Below are positions 15,901-25,723 of a DNA stretch of 64,000 bases, piece by piece. Positions within the stretch are counted from its first letter, which is position 1. Each line of letters starts with the position of its first letter. The DNA is from Chelativorans sp. (GTDB taxonomy: Bacteria; Pseudomonadota; Alphaproteobacteria; Rhizobiales; Rhizobiaceae): assembly GCF_031180965.1 (NCBI RefSeq), contig NZ_JAPSLH010000017.1, positions 24,144-88,143 of the forward strand. Reading direction: 5' to 3'. The position numbers and the translations under genes were made by a program. The notes under the pieces were generated by a model that made no database searches, had not been told where the DNA came from, and was given only the letters and a program-made list of their open reading frames with translations.

Positions 15901-17550
15901 CTATCTTCCCTCCCGGATCTGCGTCAGCGTTCTCGTTGGCGTGATCGCCTCCGGGTCAAGCTTTACCTCTATGATGGCGGGCTTGCCGCTTTGCAGGGCG
16001 CGCTCGAAGGCGGGAGCAAACTGCTCGGTCTGCTCCACGGTCTCCCCATGGCCGCCATAGGCGCGGGCAAGCGCCGCAAAATCCGGGTTCTTCAAATCGG
16101 TGCCCGAGACGCGGCCGGGATATTCGCGCTCCTGGTGCATGCGGATCGTGCCGTATGTGCCGTTGTTGACCACGATCACGATGAGGGGCAGCTCATATTG
16201 CACGGCGGTGGCGAATTCCTGACCGTTCATGAGGAAGCAGCCGTCGCCGGCAAAGGCGATCACAACGCGCTCCGGAAAAAGCTCCTTCGCCGCCACGGCC
16301 GCCGGCGTGCCGTAGCCCATGGAACCCGAAGTCGGCGCACCCTGCGTGCCATAGCGGCGGAAGCGGTGGAAGCGGTGTACCCAGGTCGCGTAATTGCCCG
16401 CGCCGTTCGTGAGGATCGCATCGTCGGGCAGCACGCTTTCAAGATAGTTCATGATCGGGCCCATCTGCACCGGCCCTGGACCGGTCTCGGGCGGTGTCGA
16501 CCAGGAAAGGTAGGATCCGTGCAGCCGTGTCGTCTCGTCGGCCCAGTCGGGAATGGCTCCGGGATCAAGCTCGGCGAAGGCGGTGGCGAAGGCCGAGGGC
16601 GACGCGTTGATGGCAAGCGCTGGGCGATAAACCCGTCCAAGCTCGCTTGCGTCCGGATGCACATGAACGAGCGTCTGGTCCGGATAGGGGCTTTTCAGGA
16701 GCGTGTAGTCCGAGGAGGGGATTTCGCCAAAACGCCCGCCGATGAGCAGCAGCAGATCGGCGCTGCGGATCGCTTCCGCCAGTTTGGGATTGGGACCGAT
16801 GCCGATATCGCCAGCATAGCAGGGATGGAGGTGGTCGAAGAGCATCTGCCGGCGGAAGGATACGCCGACCGGAAGAGCCCACCGCTCTGCCGCTTTCTGG
16901 AAGGCCGAAACGGAAGCCTCGTCCCAGCGTGTGCCGCCGAGGATCACAAACGGGCGCTGCGCCATGCCCAGCAGCTCGGCAAGCTTCTGCATCTCGTGGT
17001 GGCCGGGGCGGGTCTCCACCGGCGTATAGGGCAGGGCGGCCGGGGCTTCGGCGGTCTCCGTCAGCATGTTCTCGGGCAGCGAGACGACGACGGGGCCGGG
17101 GCGGCCGGAGGTCGCAACGGAAAAGGCCCGGGTCACGATCTCCGGAATGCGGGCCGGGTCGTCGATCTCCGTCGCCCATTTGGCGATGGGGCCGTAGAAG
17201 GCGCGGTAGTCCACCTCCTGAAATGCCTCGCGCTCCCGCGCGTGGCTCGCCACCTGACCGATGAAGAGGATCATCGGCACCGAATCCTGGCGCGCGATGT
17301 GTATGCCGGCGGAGGCGTTGGTGGCGCCGGGACCGCGCGTGACGAAGCAGATGCCGGGTCGGCCGGTCAGCCTGCCATGGCAATCGGCCATCATGGCCGC
17401 CCCGCCTTCTTGCCGGCACACGATGGTGCGGATCTTCGAATCGTGGAGCGCGTCGAGGACGGCCAGATAGCTTTCGCCCGGCACGCAATAAAGCCGGTCA
17501 ACGCCGTTCGCCTCCAGCGCCTCGACGATGAGCTGTCCGCCCGTCTTCAT
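15901..17550 (-). CDS. ThDP-dependent enzyme, acetolactate synthase-like, function unassigned
   Basis: This 549-residue protein has the three-domain ThDP layout: N-terminal pyrimidine-binding domain with the activating Glu48 (CRQEGGAAM), a central Rossmann-like domain, and a C-terminal PP domain with the metal/diphosphate motif AGDGCFLMNGQEF...VVNN. It resembles the ilvB-like group but has no linked small subunit. It overlaps the CoA-transferase gene by 4 bp, so the two products probably act together. That pairing recalls oxalyl-CoA decarboxylase with formyl-CoA transferase, but the sequence looks closer to acetolactate synthase-like proteins, so I leave the substrate open. Confidence 0.85.
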   Translation of the reverse strand: MKTGGQLIVEALEANGVDRLYCVPGESYLAVLDALHDSKIRTIVCRQEGGAAMMADCHGRLTGRPGICFVTRGPGATNASAGIHIARQDSVPMILFIGQVASHAREREAFQEVDYRAFYGPIAKWATEIDDPARIPEIVTRAFSVATSGRPGPVVVSLPENMLTETAEAPAALPYTPVETRPGHHEMQKLAELLGMAQRPFVILGGTRWDEASVSAFQKAAERWALPVGVSFRRQMLFDHLHPCYAGDIGIGPNPKLAEAIRSADLLLLIGGRFGEIPSSDYTLLKSPYPDQTLVHVHPDASELGRVYRPALAINASPSAFATAFAELDPGAIPDWADETTRLHGSYLSWSTPPETGPGPVQMGPIMNYLESVLPDDAILTNGAGNYATWVHRFHRFRRYGTQGAPTSGSMGYGTPAAVAAKELFPERVVIAFAGDGCFLMNGQEFATAVQYELPLIVIVVNNGTYGTIRMHQEREYPGRVSGTDLKNPDFAALARAYGGHGETVEQTEQFAPAFERALQSGKPAIIEVKLDPEAITPTRTLTQIREGR

Positions 17551-18719
17551 TCGATTGCCCCCAATTCGCGCAGGATTTCTTGTGTGTGCTCGCCCAGCCG
17601 CGGCGACGGCCGGGAATAGGCGAGCGGTGTCTCGGACATCAGCATGGGCGCGCGCACTGACGGAAGCATGTTGCCGCGGCCGTCGTCGAGATCGAGCCGC
17701 ATGCCCCGGGCGATCGTCTGCGGATCGGAGAACATCTCCTCGATCGTGTTGATCGGGCTCGCCGGCACGCCCGCCGCATCGAGTTTCCCGAGCAGTGCAT
17801 CGCGCGCGAAGCTTTTCAGGCGCGGCGCGATATCGGCCCTTAAACGTGCCCGGTTGGCGACGCGAGCAGCATTGGTGGAGAAATCGGGGCTCGCGGGCAG
17901 ATGCTCGCAGCCGATCACCTGGCAGAAGCGCGCAAACTGGCCGTCATTGCCGACCGCGAGGATGAAATGGCCGTCCTCCGCCTCGAAAACCTCGTATGGG
18001 CAGATATTGGGGTGGGCATTGCCCATGCGCATGGGCGCGGTGCCGGAAACCAGGAAATTCAGGTTCTGGTTCGCCAGCACGGAGATCTGCGCGTCATAAA
18101 GCGCCATGTCGATAAATTGGCCCTGGCCCGTCCGTTCCGCATGGCGGAGCGCTGCCTGGATGGCGATCACCGCGTAAAGGCCGGTGAAGATATCGGTCAC
18201 GGCGACGCCCACCTTCTGCGGCTCGCCGTCGGCCGGGCCGGTGATCGACATCAAGCCCGACATGCCCTGGATGATGAAATCATAGCCCGCGCGCGGTGCA
18301 TAGGGGCCGTCCTGGCCAAAGCCAGTGATCGAGCAGTAGACGAGGCGCGGGTTTTTCTCCCTCAGGCTCTCGTAGTCGAGGCCGTATTTCTTCAGTCCGC
18401 CGAGCTTGAAATTCTCGATCAGCACATCGGCAGACGCGATCAGTTTCAGAAGGACCGCCCGGTCCTTCTCGGCCCTGAAATCTAGCGCGACCGACCGTTT
18501 CCCCCGGTTGCAGGCATGAAAATAGGCGGCGGAAAGGTCCTCTCCGTCCTTGCCGGTCACGAAGGGGGGGCCCCAGCTGCGGGTATCGTCGCCCCCGTCC
18601 GGGTTCTCCACCTTGATCACGTCCGCGCCGAGATCGGCGAGCAGCTGCCCGGCCCAGGGGCCGGCGAGGATGCGCGCAAGCTCGACGACGCGGATACCCT
18701 TCAAGGGCGGTTCTGCCAT
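17547..18719 (-). CDS. class III CoA-transferase (CaiB/BaiF family)
   Basis: This 390-residue CoA-transferase shows the family N-terminus (KGIRVVELARILAGPWAGQLLADLGADVIKVE) and the catalytic aspartate in GYDFIIQGMSG (Asp147), which forms the acyl-aspartyl intermediate. It moves CoA between carboxylic acids in the cytoplasm. The stop overlaps the ATG of the ThDP enzyme, so it is the first gene of a coupled two-gene operon. Specificity (formyl, succinyl, glutaryl and others) cannot be read from the sequence. Confidence 0.9.
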   Translation of the reverse strand: MAEPPLKGIRVVELARILAGPWAGQLLADLGADVIKVENPDGGDDTRSWGPPFVTGKDGEDLSAAYFHACNRGKRSVALDFRAEKDRAVLLKLIASADVLIENFKLGGLKKYGLDYESLREKNPRLVYCSITGFGQDGPYAPRAGYDFIIQGMSGLMSITGPADGEPQKVGVAVTDIFTGLYAVIAIQAALRHAERTGQGQFIDMALYDAQISVLANQNLNFLVSGTAPMRMGNAHPNICPYEVFEAEDGHFILAVGNDGQFARFCQVIGCEHLPASPDFSTNAARVANRARLRADIAPRLKSFARDALLGKLDAAGVPASPINTIEEMFSDPQTIARGMRLDLDDGRGNMLPSVRAPMLMSETPLAYSRPSPRLGEHTQEILRELGAIE

Positions 18720-18801
18720 GGACTTGGTGCCTTTCTCGCAGCTTCGCGATGCTGCCTAGCAGATGCGGGCAGGCGCTTCCACTCGGTTGAGGTCACCGCA
18801 A

Positions 18802-19734
18802 CTACCGCCCAGCCGGCAGTTTGTCGGCCCAGGCGGCGAAATCGCGCATCACCTCTTCTCTGTTCAGCTCGTTGAGAGATTCGTGCCGGTTCTCCGGATA
18901 AATCCTTGTTTGCAGATTCGAAAAGCCGCTTCGGCGAAGGCGTCTCGCAAGGCGCAGCATGATTTCACCGTGCTTTGTGGAGGGATCGGCGCCGCCGCCT
19001 ACAAGCTGAATGGGCATTTCCCTGGGGATTGCCTGCAGCGCCCGGCGTGCCGTGATCATCAGATTGAAATCAAATACGTCCCGCCACATGGCGACTGTGG
19101 GCGGCCAGCCGCAGAGCGGGTCTGCGGCGTATCGTTCCACCTCCGCCCTATCGCGGGAAAGCCAGTCGAATGGCGTCTGGGCATCGGTGATCGCCTTCGC
19201 CCAGGCCCCAAAGGTGAGCTGCGGGAGGAGGCGCGAAGGCACGTCCGAGCCAAGGCGAAAGCGTTCCCAGGCAAGCGCTGCCCTGGCGGCACGCGCCTCC
19301 ACCCCGCTTGCCAGCGGCATGTTCCAGAGCGCGACTCCGCGCACGCGCCGGGAGTGCTGCGCAAGAAAAGCCAGCGCGATCATCGCGCCCATTGAATGGC
19401 CGAAGAGGATGACCGGTAGGCCGGGATGTTCCGTGGCGATGTGGTCATGGACGGCCAGGACGTCCGCAAGCACATTCTCCGCCGCGGGTTCCGGCCCGAA
19501 AGAGCCGAGCGGCGCGCCCGGCGCCGCCGTCTCTCCGTGCCCGCGATGGTCATGCGCGACCGCGTGGAAGCCGCGCCCGGCCAGATAGCGCGCGAAGCGG
19601 CCATATCGGCCCGCATGCTCGGCCAGGCCGTGGTTGATCTGCACCACGCCCCGCGCCTTGCCGGCCGGTTCGACATAGAGGCGGAGTGTCGCCCCTGTCG
19701 CAGTCCTCAATGTCCTGGTTTCCTCGAAGCCCAT
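18802..19734 (-). CDS. alpha/beta hydrolase, monoacylglycerol lipase/lysophospholipase type
   Basis: This 310-residue serine hydrolase of the Hydrolase_4 (PldB/MGL) group has the oxyanion HG near [12 protein letters not shown], the nucleophile elbow GHSMGA with Ser114, and a C-terminal catalytic His in [10 protein letters not shown]. There is no signal peptide, so it is cytoplasmic or peripherally membrane-bound. Likely substrates are mono-acyl glycerolipids. It is divergent from ettA and reads toward the CoA-transferase operon with an 82-bp gap, so co-transcription is uncertain. Confidence 0.88.
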   Translation of the reverse strand: MGFEETRTLRTATGATLRLYVEPAGKARGVVQINHGLAEHAGRYGRFARYLAGRGFHAVAHDHRGHGETAAPGAPLGSFGPEPAAENVLADVLAVHDHIATEHPGLPVILFGHSMGAMIALAFLAQHSRRVRGVALWNMPLASGVEARAARAALAWERFRLGSDVPSRLLPQLTFGAWAKAITDAQTPFDWLSRDRAEVERYAADPLCGWPPTVAMWRDVFDFNLMITARRALQAIPREMPIQLVGGGADPSTKHGEIMLRLARRLRRSGFSNLQTRIYPENRHESLNELNREEVMRDFAAWADKLPAGR

Positions 19735-19836
19735 CGCGCCTCAGGCTGGTTTGCGCATTGCCCCCCGGCCGCGTTTCGAATAAATACGCGGGCGAATTCA
19801 TCCCCATCCAATCCGGAAATGGAGCGTGACGGCCTC

Positions 19837-21486
19837 ATGGCACGCCAATTCATCTATCACATGGCCGGGCTCAGCAAGTCCTACGGAGCCAAGAAGGTCT
19901 TGGACAATGTCCATCTTTCCTTCTACCCGGATGCCAAGATCGGCATCCTCGGGCCGAACGGCGCCGGCAAGTCGACCGTGCTCAGGATCATGGCCGGGCT
20001 CGACAAGGAATATACCGGCGAGGCTTGGCTCGCCGAAGGCGCCACCTCCGGCTATCTGCCGCAGGAGCCGCAGCTCGACCCCTCGCTCAATGTGCTCGGC
20101 AATGTGATGAAGGGCGTGGAGGCCAAGCAGGCGATCCTCGACCGCTACAACGAGCTCATGATGAACTACTCCGACGAGACGGCCGACGAGGCGGCCGCGC
20201 TCCAGGACAAGATCGACAGCCAGAATCTCTGGGACTTGGACAGCCAGGTGGAGATGGCCATGGAGGCGCTGCGTTGCCCGCCCGGCGATGCGGACGTCAA
20301 CAACCTCTCCGGCGGAGAGAAGCGCCGTGTGGCGCTGTGCCAGCTTCTCCTGCGCCAGCCGGACCTGCTGCTGCTCGACGAGCCGACCAACCATCTCGAC
20401 GCGGAAACCACCGCCTGGCTCGAAAAACATCTGCGCGAATATCCAGGCTCGGTTCTGATCGTCACCCACGACCGCTACTTCCTCGATCATGTGACCGGCT
20501 GGATCCTCGAACTCGACCGTGGCCGCGGCATTCCCTATGAAGGGAACTATTCGGCCTATCTGGAAGCCAAAGCCAAGCGCATGGCGCAGGAAGGCCGCGA
20601 GGAGGCCGCCCGCCAGAAGGCGCTGGAGCGCGAGCGCGAGTGGATCGCCGCCAGCCCCAAGGCAAGGCAGGCCAAATCAAAAGCGCGCATCCGCGCCTAT
20701 GACGAGCTCGTGAGCGCCGCGAACGACCGCCGTCCCGGTGACGCGCAAATCATCATCCCGGCGGGCGAGCGGCTCGGCAATGTGGTCATCGAGGTGGAGA
20801 ACCTGTCGAAAGGATATTCCGACCGGCTCCTGATCGACAATCTGAGCTTCAAACTGCCGCCCGGCGGCATCGTCGGCGTGATCGGCCCGAACGGCGCCGG
20901 CAAGACGACGCTCTTCCGCATGATCACCGGTCAGGAGAAGCCCGACAGCGGCGATATCCGCGTCGGCGAGACGGTGAAGCTCGGCTATGTGGACCAGAGC
21001 CGCGACTCGCTCGACCCCAACAAGACCGTGTGGGAGGAAATCTCCGGCGGGAGCGACGTGATCAAGCTCGGCAAGCACGAGGTCAACAGCAGGGCCTATT
21101 GCTCGTCGTTCAATTTCAAGGGCGGCGACCAGCAGCAGCGTGTGGGCACGCTCTCCGGCGGCCAGCGCAATCGCGTGCACCTTGCCAAGCTCTTGAAGGA
21201 TGGCGGCAACGTCATCCTGCTCGACGAGCCGACAAACGACCTCGACACGGAAACGCTGGCCGCACTCGAGGATGCGCTGGAAAACTTCGCCGGCTGCGCG
21301 GTCATTATCAGCCACGACCGCATGTTCCTCGACCGCCTGGCCACCCACATCCTTGCCTTCGAGGGCGACAGCCATGTCGAGTGGTTCGAGGGCAATTTCG
21401 AGGAATACGAGGCCGACAAGGTCCGCCGCCTGGGGCCGGACAGCGTCAATCCCAAACGAGTGACCTACAAGAGGCTCACGCGATAG
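19837..21486 (+). CDS. ettA: energy-dependent translational throttle protein EttA (ABC-F)
   Basis: This 549-residue ABC-F ATPase binds the ribosomal E site and gates the first elongation steps according to ADP/ATP. Two ABC domains are visible: Walker [10 protein letters not shown] and [18 protein letters not shown] in the first, GPNGAGKTT and [17 protein letters not shown] in the second. The linker (PtIM) lies between about residues 240 and 310 ([16 protein letters not shown] charged helices). There are no membrane segments. The start MARQFIYHM matches the family; upstream in-frame sequence to 19426 is spurious. Confidence 0.95.
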   Translation: MARQFIYHMAGLSKSYGAKKVLDNVHLSFYPDAKIGILGPNGAGKSTVLRIMAGLDKEYTGEAWLAEGATSGYLPQEPQLDPSLNVLGNVMKGVEAKQAILDRYNELMMNYSDETADEAAALQDKIDSQNLWDLDSQVEMAMEALRCPPGDADVNNLSGGEKRRVALCQLLLRQPDLLLLDEPTNHLDAETTAWLEKHLREYPGSVLIVTHDRYFLDHVTGWILELDRGRGIPYEGNYSAYLEAKAKRMAQEGREEAARQKALEREREWIAASPKARQAKSKARIRAYDELVSAANDRRPGDAQIIIPAGERLGNVVIEVENLSKGYSDRLLIDNLSFKLPPGGIVGVIGPNGAGKTTLFRMITGQEKPDSGDIRVGETVKLGYVDQSRDSLDPNKTVWEEISGGSDVIKLGKHEVNSRAYCSSFNFKGGDQQQRVGTLSGGQRNRVHLAKLLKDGGNVILLDEPTNDLDTETLAALEDALENFAGCAVIISHDRMFLDRLATHILAFEGDSHVEWFEGNFEEYEADKVRRLGPDSVNPKRVTYKRLTR

Positions 21487-21564
21487 GGTTGCCGGATAGC
21501 TGCGCAGGCAACCTTCTCCGGCTTCGGTGCGTTACGCCCCGAAGCGCGGGGTGTCCGGGGGGCA

Positions 21565-23010
21565 ATGGTAAGGATCGATTTCGAACGGGTCTTCGAAGCG
21601 CTGTCCAGTCCGCACATGGTCGTGGACCGGCAGTTGCGGTACGTCGCCGTCAACGCCGCCTATGAGCGCGTGACGATGCGCACGCGCGAGGAAATGATCG
21701 GCCGGCACCTCTTCGATCTTTTTCCCAATGAAGGCGAAAGCGGGCGGCGCCTGCGCTCTTCCTTCGAGCGCGTCTTCGCCACCGGCGAGATGGATTCGCT
21801 TCCCTACATCTCCTACGACATCCAGCGCCCGGAAGAGCAGGGCGGCGGGATGGAGCAGCGCTACTGGTCGGCCGTGCACACCCCGCTCGGGGACGGGGAG
21901 GGAAATGTCGCGTATGTTGTGCAGAACACGGTCGATGTGACTGAACTCGTCCGGCTAAGGCAAGCGGCGCATCTGCCCTTCCGCTTCGGCGAGATCAAGC
22001 TCCTGGAGCGCGCGCAGGAGGCCGAGCGGCAGCACAGCGCGCTCTTGGAGGAGGCGGAGGACTTCCGGCGGCTGTTCCAGCAGGCGCCGGGCTTCATTGC
22101 CGTGCTCTCCGGCCCCGAACACATCTTTACATTCGCCAATGACGCCTATCTCCGACTTATTGGCGGCCGCGCGGTGCTCGGCAAGAAAGTGCGCGACGCG
22201 CTTCCGGAGGTGGAGGGGCAGGGTTTTTTCGAAATGTTGGACCGGGTATTGGCGACGGGACAACCCACCGGTGGCGAGGCCGTTCGCCTGTTCCTCCAGC
22301 GCGCCGCGGGCGAGGAGCCGCGTGAGACCTTCGTCGACTTCTCCTACGATCCGATCCGTGATGGCGCCGGGCAGGTCACGGGCATTTTTGTTCAGGGCAT
22401 GGACCGCACCGAAGCGGTGAAGACCCAGCGTCGCCAGCGCCTCCTCCTCGACGAGCTCAATCATCGGGTCAAGAATACGCTGGCCACAGTCCAGTCCATC
22501 GCCTCGCAAACCATGCGCTCGGCGCGCGACCTGGAAAGCGCCCGCGCGGACCTGGAAGCACGCATCGTCGCTCTGTCGAAGGCGCATGACCTGCTCAGCG
22601 CGCAGCAATGGGCGAACACCGAGCTCACCACCTTGGTGCGCCAGGAGCTTTCCGTGCACGACCGCGACCGTGTGCGGGTGGACGGCCCCTGGCTCCTGCT
22701 CGACCCGAAAACCTCGATTGCACTGGCGCTCGTCACGCACGAACTCTCCACCAACGCGGCAAAATATGGCGCGCTTTCCAGCGCGAATGGGAAAGTTTCC
22801 GTCAATTGGCGGCTTTCCGAGCGCCAGCCGCGCGACCTCCAGCTGGTCTGGACCGAGCGGGATGGACCGCCGGTGGAAGCGCCACGCCGGCGGGGCTTTG
22901 GCTCGCGCATGATCGAGCGCGTCGTCTCCGGCGAACTCGGAGGCACCTATGAGGCCGAGTTCTCGCCGCAGGGCTTTGCCTGCCGCATCAACATTCCTTT
23001 GAACGCATGA
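21565..23010 (+). CDS. HWE-family sensor histidine kinase with two PAS domains
   Basis: This 481-residue soluble kinase (no membrane helices) has PAS 1 at about residues 5-125, a short coiled linker, PAS 2 at 165-285, then the HWE phosphoacceptor with His300 in LDELNHRVKNTLATVQSIA and the ATPase domain with HELSTNAAKYGAL (392-404) and VWTERDGP. HWE kinases are abundant in Hyphomicrobiales and often sense light, oxygen or general stress; the first PAS has no conserved LOV Cys. It overlaps the receiver gene by 4 bp, so they form a cognate pair. Confidence 0.9.
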   Translation: MVRIDFERVFEALSSPHMVVDRQLRYVAVNAAYERVTMRTREEMIGRHLFDLFPNEGESGRRLRSSFERVFATGEMDSLPYISYDIQRPEEQGGGMEQRYWSAVHTPLGDGEGNVAYVVQNTVDVTELVRLRQAAHLPFRFGEIKLLERAQEAERQHSALLEEAEDFRRLFQQAPGFIAVLSGPEHIFTFANDAYLRLIGGRAVLGKKVRDALPEVEGQGFFEMLDRVLATGQPTGGEAVRLFLQRAAGEEPRETFVDFSYDPIRDGAGQVTGIFVQGMDRTEAVKTQRRQRLLLDELNHRVKNTLATVQSIASQTMRSARDLESARADLEARIVALSKAHDLLSAQQWANTELTTLVRQELSVHDRDRVRVDGPWLLLDPKTSIALALVTHELSTNAAKYGALSSANGKVSVNWRLSERQPRDLQLVWTERDGPPVEAPRRRGFGSRMIERVVSGELGGTYEAEFSPQGFACRINIPLNA

Positions 23011-23432
23011 TCGGACACGCCATGCAGCCGAACGAAATGCCCGGGAAATTCGATGGTCTTCGCATTTTCGTCGTCGAGGACGAAGCGCTCGTGGCGATGA
23101 ATCTGGAGATGATCCTGGAGGATCTGGGCTGCACGATTATCGGCCCGGCGATGCGCTTCGACCGGGCGGAAGCGATGGTGGGTGGGGAACTCGCCGCCGA
23201 CGCTGCCATCCTCGATGTCAATGTCGGCGGGCATGAGGTGTTTCCGCTAGCCGCACGGCTGGCAGAAAAGGGAATGCCGATCATCTTCGCCACGGGCTAC
23301 GACCAATCCGGTATTCCGAAGGAATGGCACGAGCGCCCGATGCTGCAGAAACCCTATACCAGCGACGACGTGGCGCGCGCGCTCGCGCAGGCGCTGCCGG
23401 GAAAGAGACCGGGCGTTCCGACCGGAAAATAG
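23007..23432 (+). CDS. single-domain response regulator (receiver only)
   Basis: This 141-residue stand-alone receiver has the acidic pair at Glu24/Asp25 (VVEDEALVAMNLEMIL), the phosphoacceptor Asp70 (AILDVNVGG) and the switch/Lys region FATGYDQSGIP...LQKPYTSDDV. No output domain follows. The ATG overlaps the kinase stop (ATGA). Such receivers downstream of HWE kinases act as phosphate sinks or shuttle partners, for example in general stress signalling; the target is unknown. Confidence 0.9.
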   Translation: MIGHAMQPNEMPGKFDGLRIFVVEDEALVAMNLEMILEDLGCTIIGPAMRFDRAEAMVGGELAADAAILDVNVGGHEVFPLAARLAEKGMPIIFATGYDQSGIPKEWHERPMLQKPYTSDDVARALAQALPGKRPGVPTGK

Positions 23433-23532
23433 CCTTATTCGCGTTCCCTTCCTTGCCGCCTCGTAGTAATTTCCGGGATGGGGGCGGGGCCGCGCATGCT
23501 TGGTTCCGCCATGAAGAACAGGCAGGTCAACC

Positions 23533-24717
23533 ATGCTGCGCCGGATCAGCGAGAGCGAAGCTTTTGGCTTTGCCCCGACCGTTTCGCGCCAGCCGTCCGA
23601 CCGCGTCTGCCTTGCCGGCATCGGCGTCGAGATACCCTCCGCGTCCATCTCCAATGAAGAACTGGTGGAGACCTTCAACCGCTGGGTCGACACCGAAAAC
23701 ATCCGCCGGAAAGGCCGTGGCGATGAGCCGCTGCCGAAGTCGAGCGCCGACTTCATCCGGCAAGCCTCCGGCATCCGGCGGCGACATGTCTATGAGCGGG
23801 AGGGGATTCTCGATCCGGCGCGGATGGCGCCGGTCATACCGGCACGCTCGGATGACGATCTCTCGGTCATGGCCGAATTCGGTCTGAAGGCGGCGCAAAA
23901 GGCGCTGGCGCAGGCGAAGGTCGCGCCGGGCGAGATCGACCTCATCATCTGCTCGGCCGCGCATCACCAGCGTCCCTATCCGGCCATCGCCATCGAGATT
24001 CAGCAGGCGCTCGGAGCTGAGGGCGCAGCCTTCGACATAGGACTTGGATGCTCGTCGGCCCTTGCGGGCCTGCATGTGGCGACGAATCTGGTGCGGGCGG
24101 GCGCCTACCGCCGCGTGCTGGTCGTAACGCCTGAGCTGATCACGGCGCATCTGAATTTCCGCGACCGGCAGACGCATTTCATCTTCGGCGACGCGGCGGT
24201 GGCCGTGCTTGTCGAGACAATGGAGCCGGGGCGGGAGCGGCACGGGCGCCTCGAGGTCGTCGACACGCGCGTCTGGACACAATTCTCCAACAATATCCGC
24301 ACCAATTTCGGCTTTCTCAGCCGGCTTGCCCAGGACGATCCCTACCATCTCGACATGGAAGGCAAGCTGATCAAGCAGGTGGGCAGCAAGGTCTTCAAGG
24401 AAGTCACCATCGCCAGCCACCAGTTCATCATCGACTTCCTGGCCGAGTATGGCCACACGCCCCGGACGATGCGGCGCTTCTGGCTGCACCAGGCGAATGC
24501 CCGCATGAATGCGATGATCCTGAAACTCGCCCTTGGGGAGGAGGTGGGGCAGGACCGCGCGCCGACCGTCCTCGAGCGGCTCGGCAACACGGCCGCTGCC
24601 GGCGCGATCATCGCGCTCGCAGAGAACCACGAGGATATGCAGCAGGGGGAGTTTGGCCTCCTCTGCGCTTTCGGCGCCGGCTATTCCATCGGCGGCGCGC
24701 TCCTGAAGATGATGTGA
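23533..24717 (+). CDS. beta-ketoacyl-ACP synthase III family protein
   Basis: This 394-residue thiolase-fold enzyme has a complete FabH-type triad: Cys173 (DIGLGCSSALAG), His319 (FWLHQANARMN) and Asn352 (LGNTAAAGAII). It is longer than E. coli FabH (317 residues) because of an N-terminal extension and an insertion near residues 55-75. It may start fatty-acid synthesis or make a specialised ketoacyl product. It precedes a MOSC gene with a 7-bp gap, so the two are likely co-transcribed. There is no acpP or fabD nearby to sharpen the role. Confidence 0.88.
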   Translation: MLRRISESEAFGFAPTVSRQPSDRVCLAGIGVEIPSASISNEELVETFNRWVDTENIRRKGRGDEPLPKSSADFIRQASGIRRRHVYEREGILDPARMAPVIPARSDDDLSVMAEFGLKAAQKALAQAKVAPGEIDLIICSAAHHQRPYPAIAIEIQQALGAEGAAFDIGLGCSSALAGLHVATNLVRAGAYRRVLVVTPELITAHLNFRDRQTHFIFGDAAVAVLVETMEPGRERHGRLEVVDTRVWTQFSNNIRTNFGFLSRLAQDDPYHLDMEGKLIKQVGSKVFKEVTIASHQFIIDFLAEYGHTPRTMRRFWLHQANARMNAMILKLALGEEVGQDRAPTVLERLGNTAAAGAIIALAENHEDMQQGEFGLLCAFGAGYSIGGALLKMM

Positions 24718-24724
24718 GCCGGCC

Positions 24725-25336
24725 ATGCTCGACCAACCGTCCCATCCAATGCCGGAAATCGTTCCGGCCAGAAAGCTTTCGGGCCGCGTCGCTGGCACCT
24801 ATGTCGCCGCGGGCGGCGATTTCCAGACGAGCGCGGTGGAAGCTCTGCAGCTGAGTTTTGCCGGCATCGAGGGCGACCTCCATGCGGGCATCACGCGGCG
24901 CTCCGGCGGGCGGGAGCCGTGGTACAGGCGCGGTACGGAAATCCGCAACGAGCGTCAGCTCACGCTGGTCGCGCCGGACGAACTGGCGGAGATCGCGGCA
25001 GGCATGGGCATAGCAGAGGTGCGACCGGAATGGATCGGCGCCAATCTTCTGCTCGACGGCGTGCCGCGGCTGTCCATGCTTCCCGCCGGAACGCTCCTCT
25101 TCTTCGAGGGCGGCGCCACGCTGAAGGTCGACTTCCAGAATGGCCCCTGTCGCATCGCGGGGAGGGCGGTGGCGCAGAACGCCGGCATGGCCGATGTCGA
25201 GGCCGGCGCGCTGCTCTTTCCCAAGGTGGCAAGGCGCCTGCGTGGCGTGCTCGCCTGGGTGGAGAAGCCCGGCCGGATCGCGGCCGGCGAGCGCGTCTCG
25301 CTGCGCATTCCCGAGCAGTGGATCTACCGGCCTTAA
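24725..25336 (+). CDS. MOSC-domain protein
   Basis: This 203-residue MOSC (molybdenum cofactor sulfurase C-terminal) domain protein has the conserved Cys in NGPCRIAGRAV and typical strand pattern RQLTLVAPDEL...RPEWIGANLLLDG. MOSC proteins bind molybdenum cofactor or transfer sulfur to metal or other acceptors. It follows the KAS III gene by 7 bp and ends 1 bp from the convergent DUF2293 gene. The electron-transfer domain found in larger homologues (YiiM/MARC) is missing. Confidence 0.88.
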   Translation: MLDQPSHPMPEIVPARKLSGRVAGTYVAAGGDFQTSAVEALQLSFAGIEGDLHAGITRRSGGREPWYRRGTEIRNERQLTLVAPDELAEIAAGMGIAEVRPEWIGANLLLDGVPRLSMLPAGTLLFFEGGATLKVDFQNGPCRIAGRAVAQNAGMADVEAGALLFPKVARRLRGVLAWVEKPGRIAAGERVSLRIPEQWIYRP

Positions 25337-25337
25337 G

Positions 25338-25652
25338 CTATTCCTCGTCGTCGTCAGGTTCCAGCAGCCGCGTCGCGCGCCACCGGGTCAGCACGTCGTT
25401 GATCTGGTCGACCACGAAGAAGCGCGCCGCGTCGCGGTCATAGCCCTCGGCCAGAAGCTGGTCGTAGTCGCTGTGCTCGTGGCGCAGATGGGTGACGGTG
25501 GCGATCCAGACCGCCACCGACGGCGGCAGCGAACGCAGCTTGCGGTCGTTGGCGAGCGCGCGGATCTTTTCCGTGTCCGAGTAGGGCGCCTGCGGCAGCA
25601 GCGCCGTCAGGGCCTTGTTCACGGCACGTTGGCGCGCGGTCGAGACTCTCAT
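25338..25652 (-). CDS. DUF2293 family protein
   Basis: This 104-residue protein matches the DUF2293 pattern (ALTALLPQAPYSDTEKI, LPPSVAVWIATVTHLRH, YDRDAARFFVVDQINDVLTRW). The ATG at 25652 is supported by GAGGAGCAGGTG directly upstream; a longer frame to 25715 lacks such a site. No function is established for the family. It ends in an acidic tail and abuts the stop of the convergent MOSC gene. Confidence 0.85.
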   Translation of the reverse strand: MRVSTARQRAVNKALTALLPQAPYSDTEKIRALANDRKLRSLPPSVAVWIATVTHLRHEHSDYDQLLAEGYDRDAARFFVVDQINDVLTRWRATRLLEPDDDEE

Positions 25653-25723
25653 CACCTGCTCCTCATCGCCGGGCAATATACGAGACGACGGGCCCTTCAA
25701 AGCGCGACATTGCAACGGGTGCT

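Noticed and set aside
15304..17619. Long open frame opposite the ThDP-enzyme gene
   Set aside because: It is an antisense artefact of GC-rich codon usage; the sense frame has all ThDP motifs.
15901..18719. Classical oxalate operon (oxc-frc)
   Set aside because: The CoA-transferase fits the family, but the ThDP protein reads more like an acetolactate synthase-like enzyme, so the oxalate assignment is not supported by sequence.
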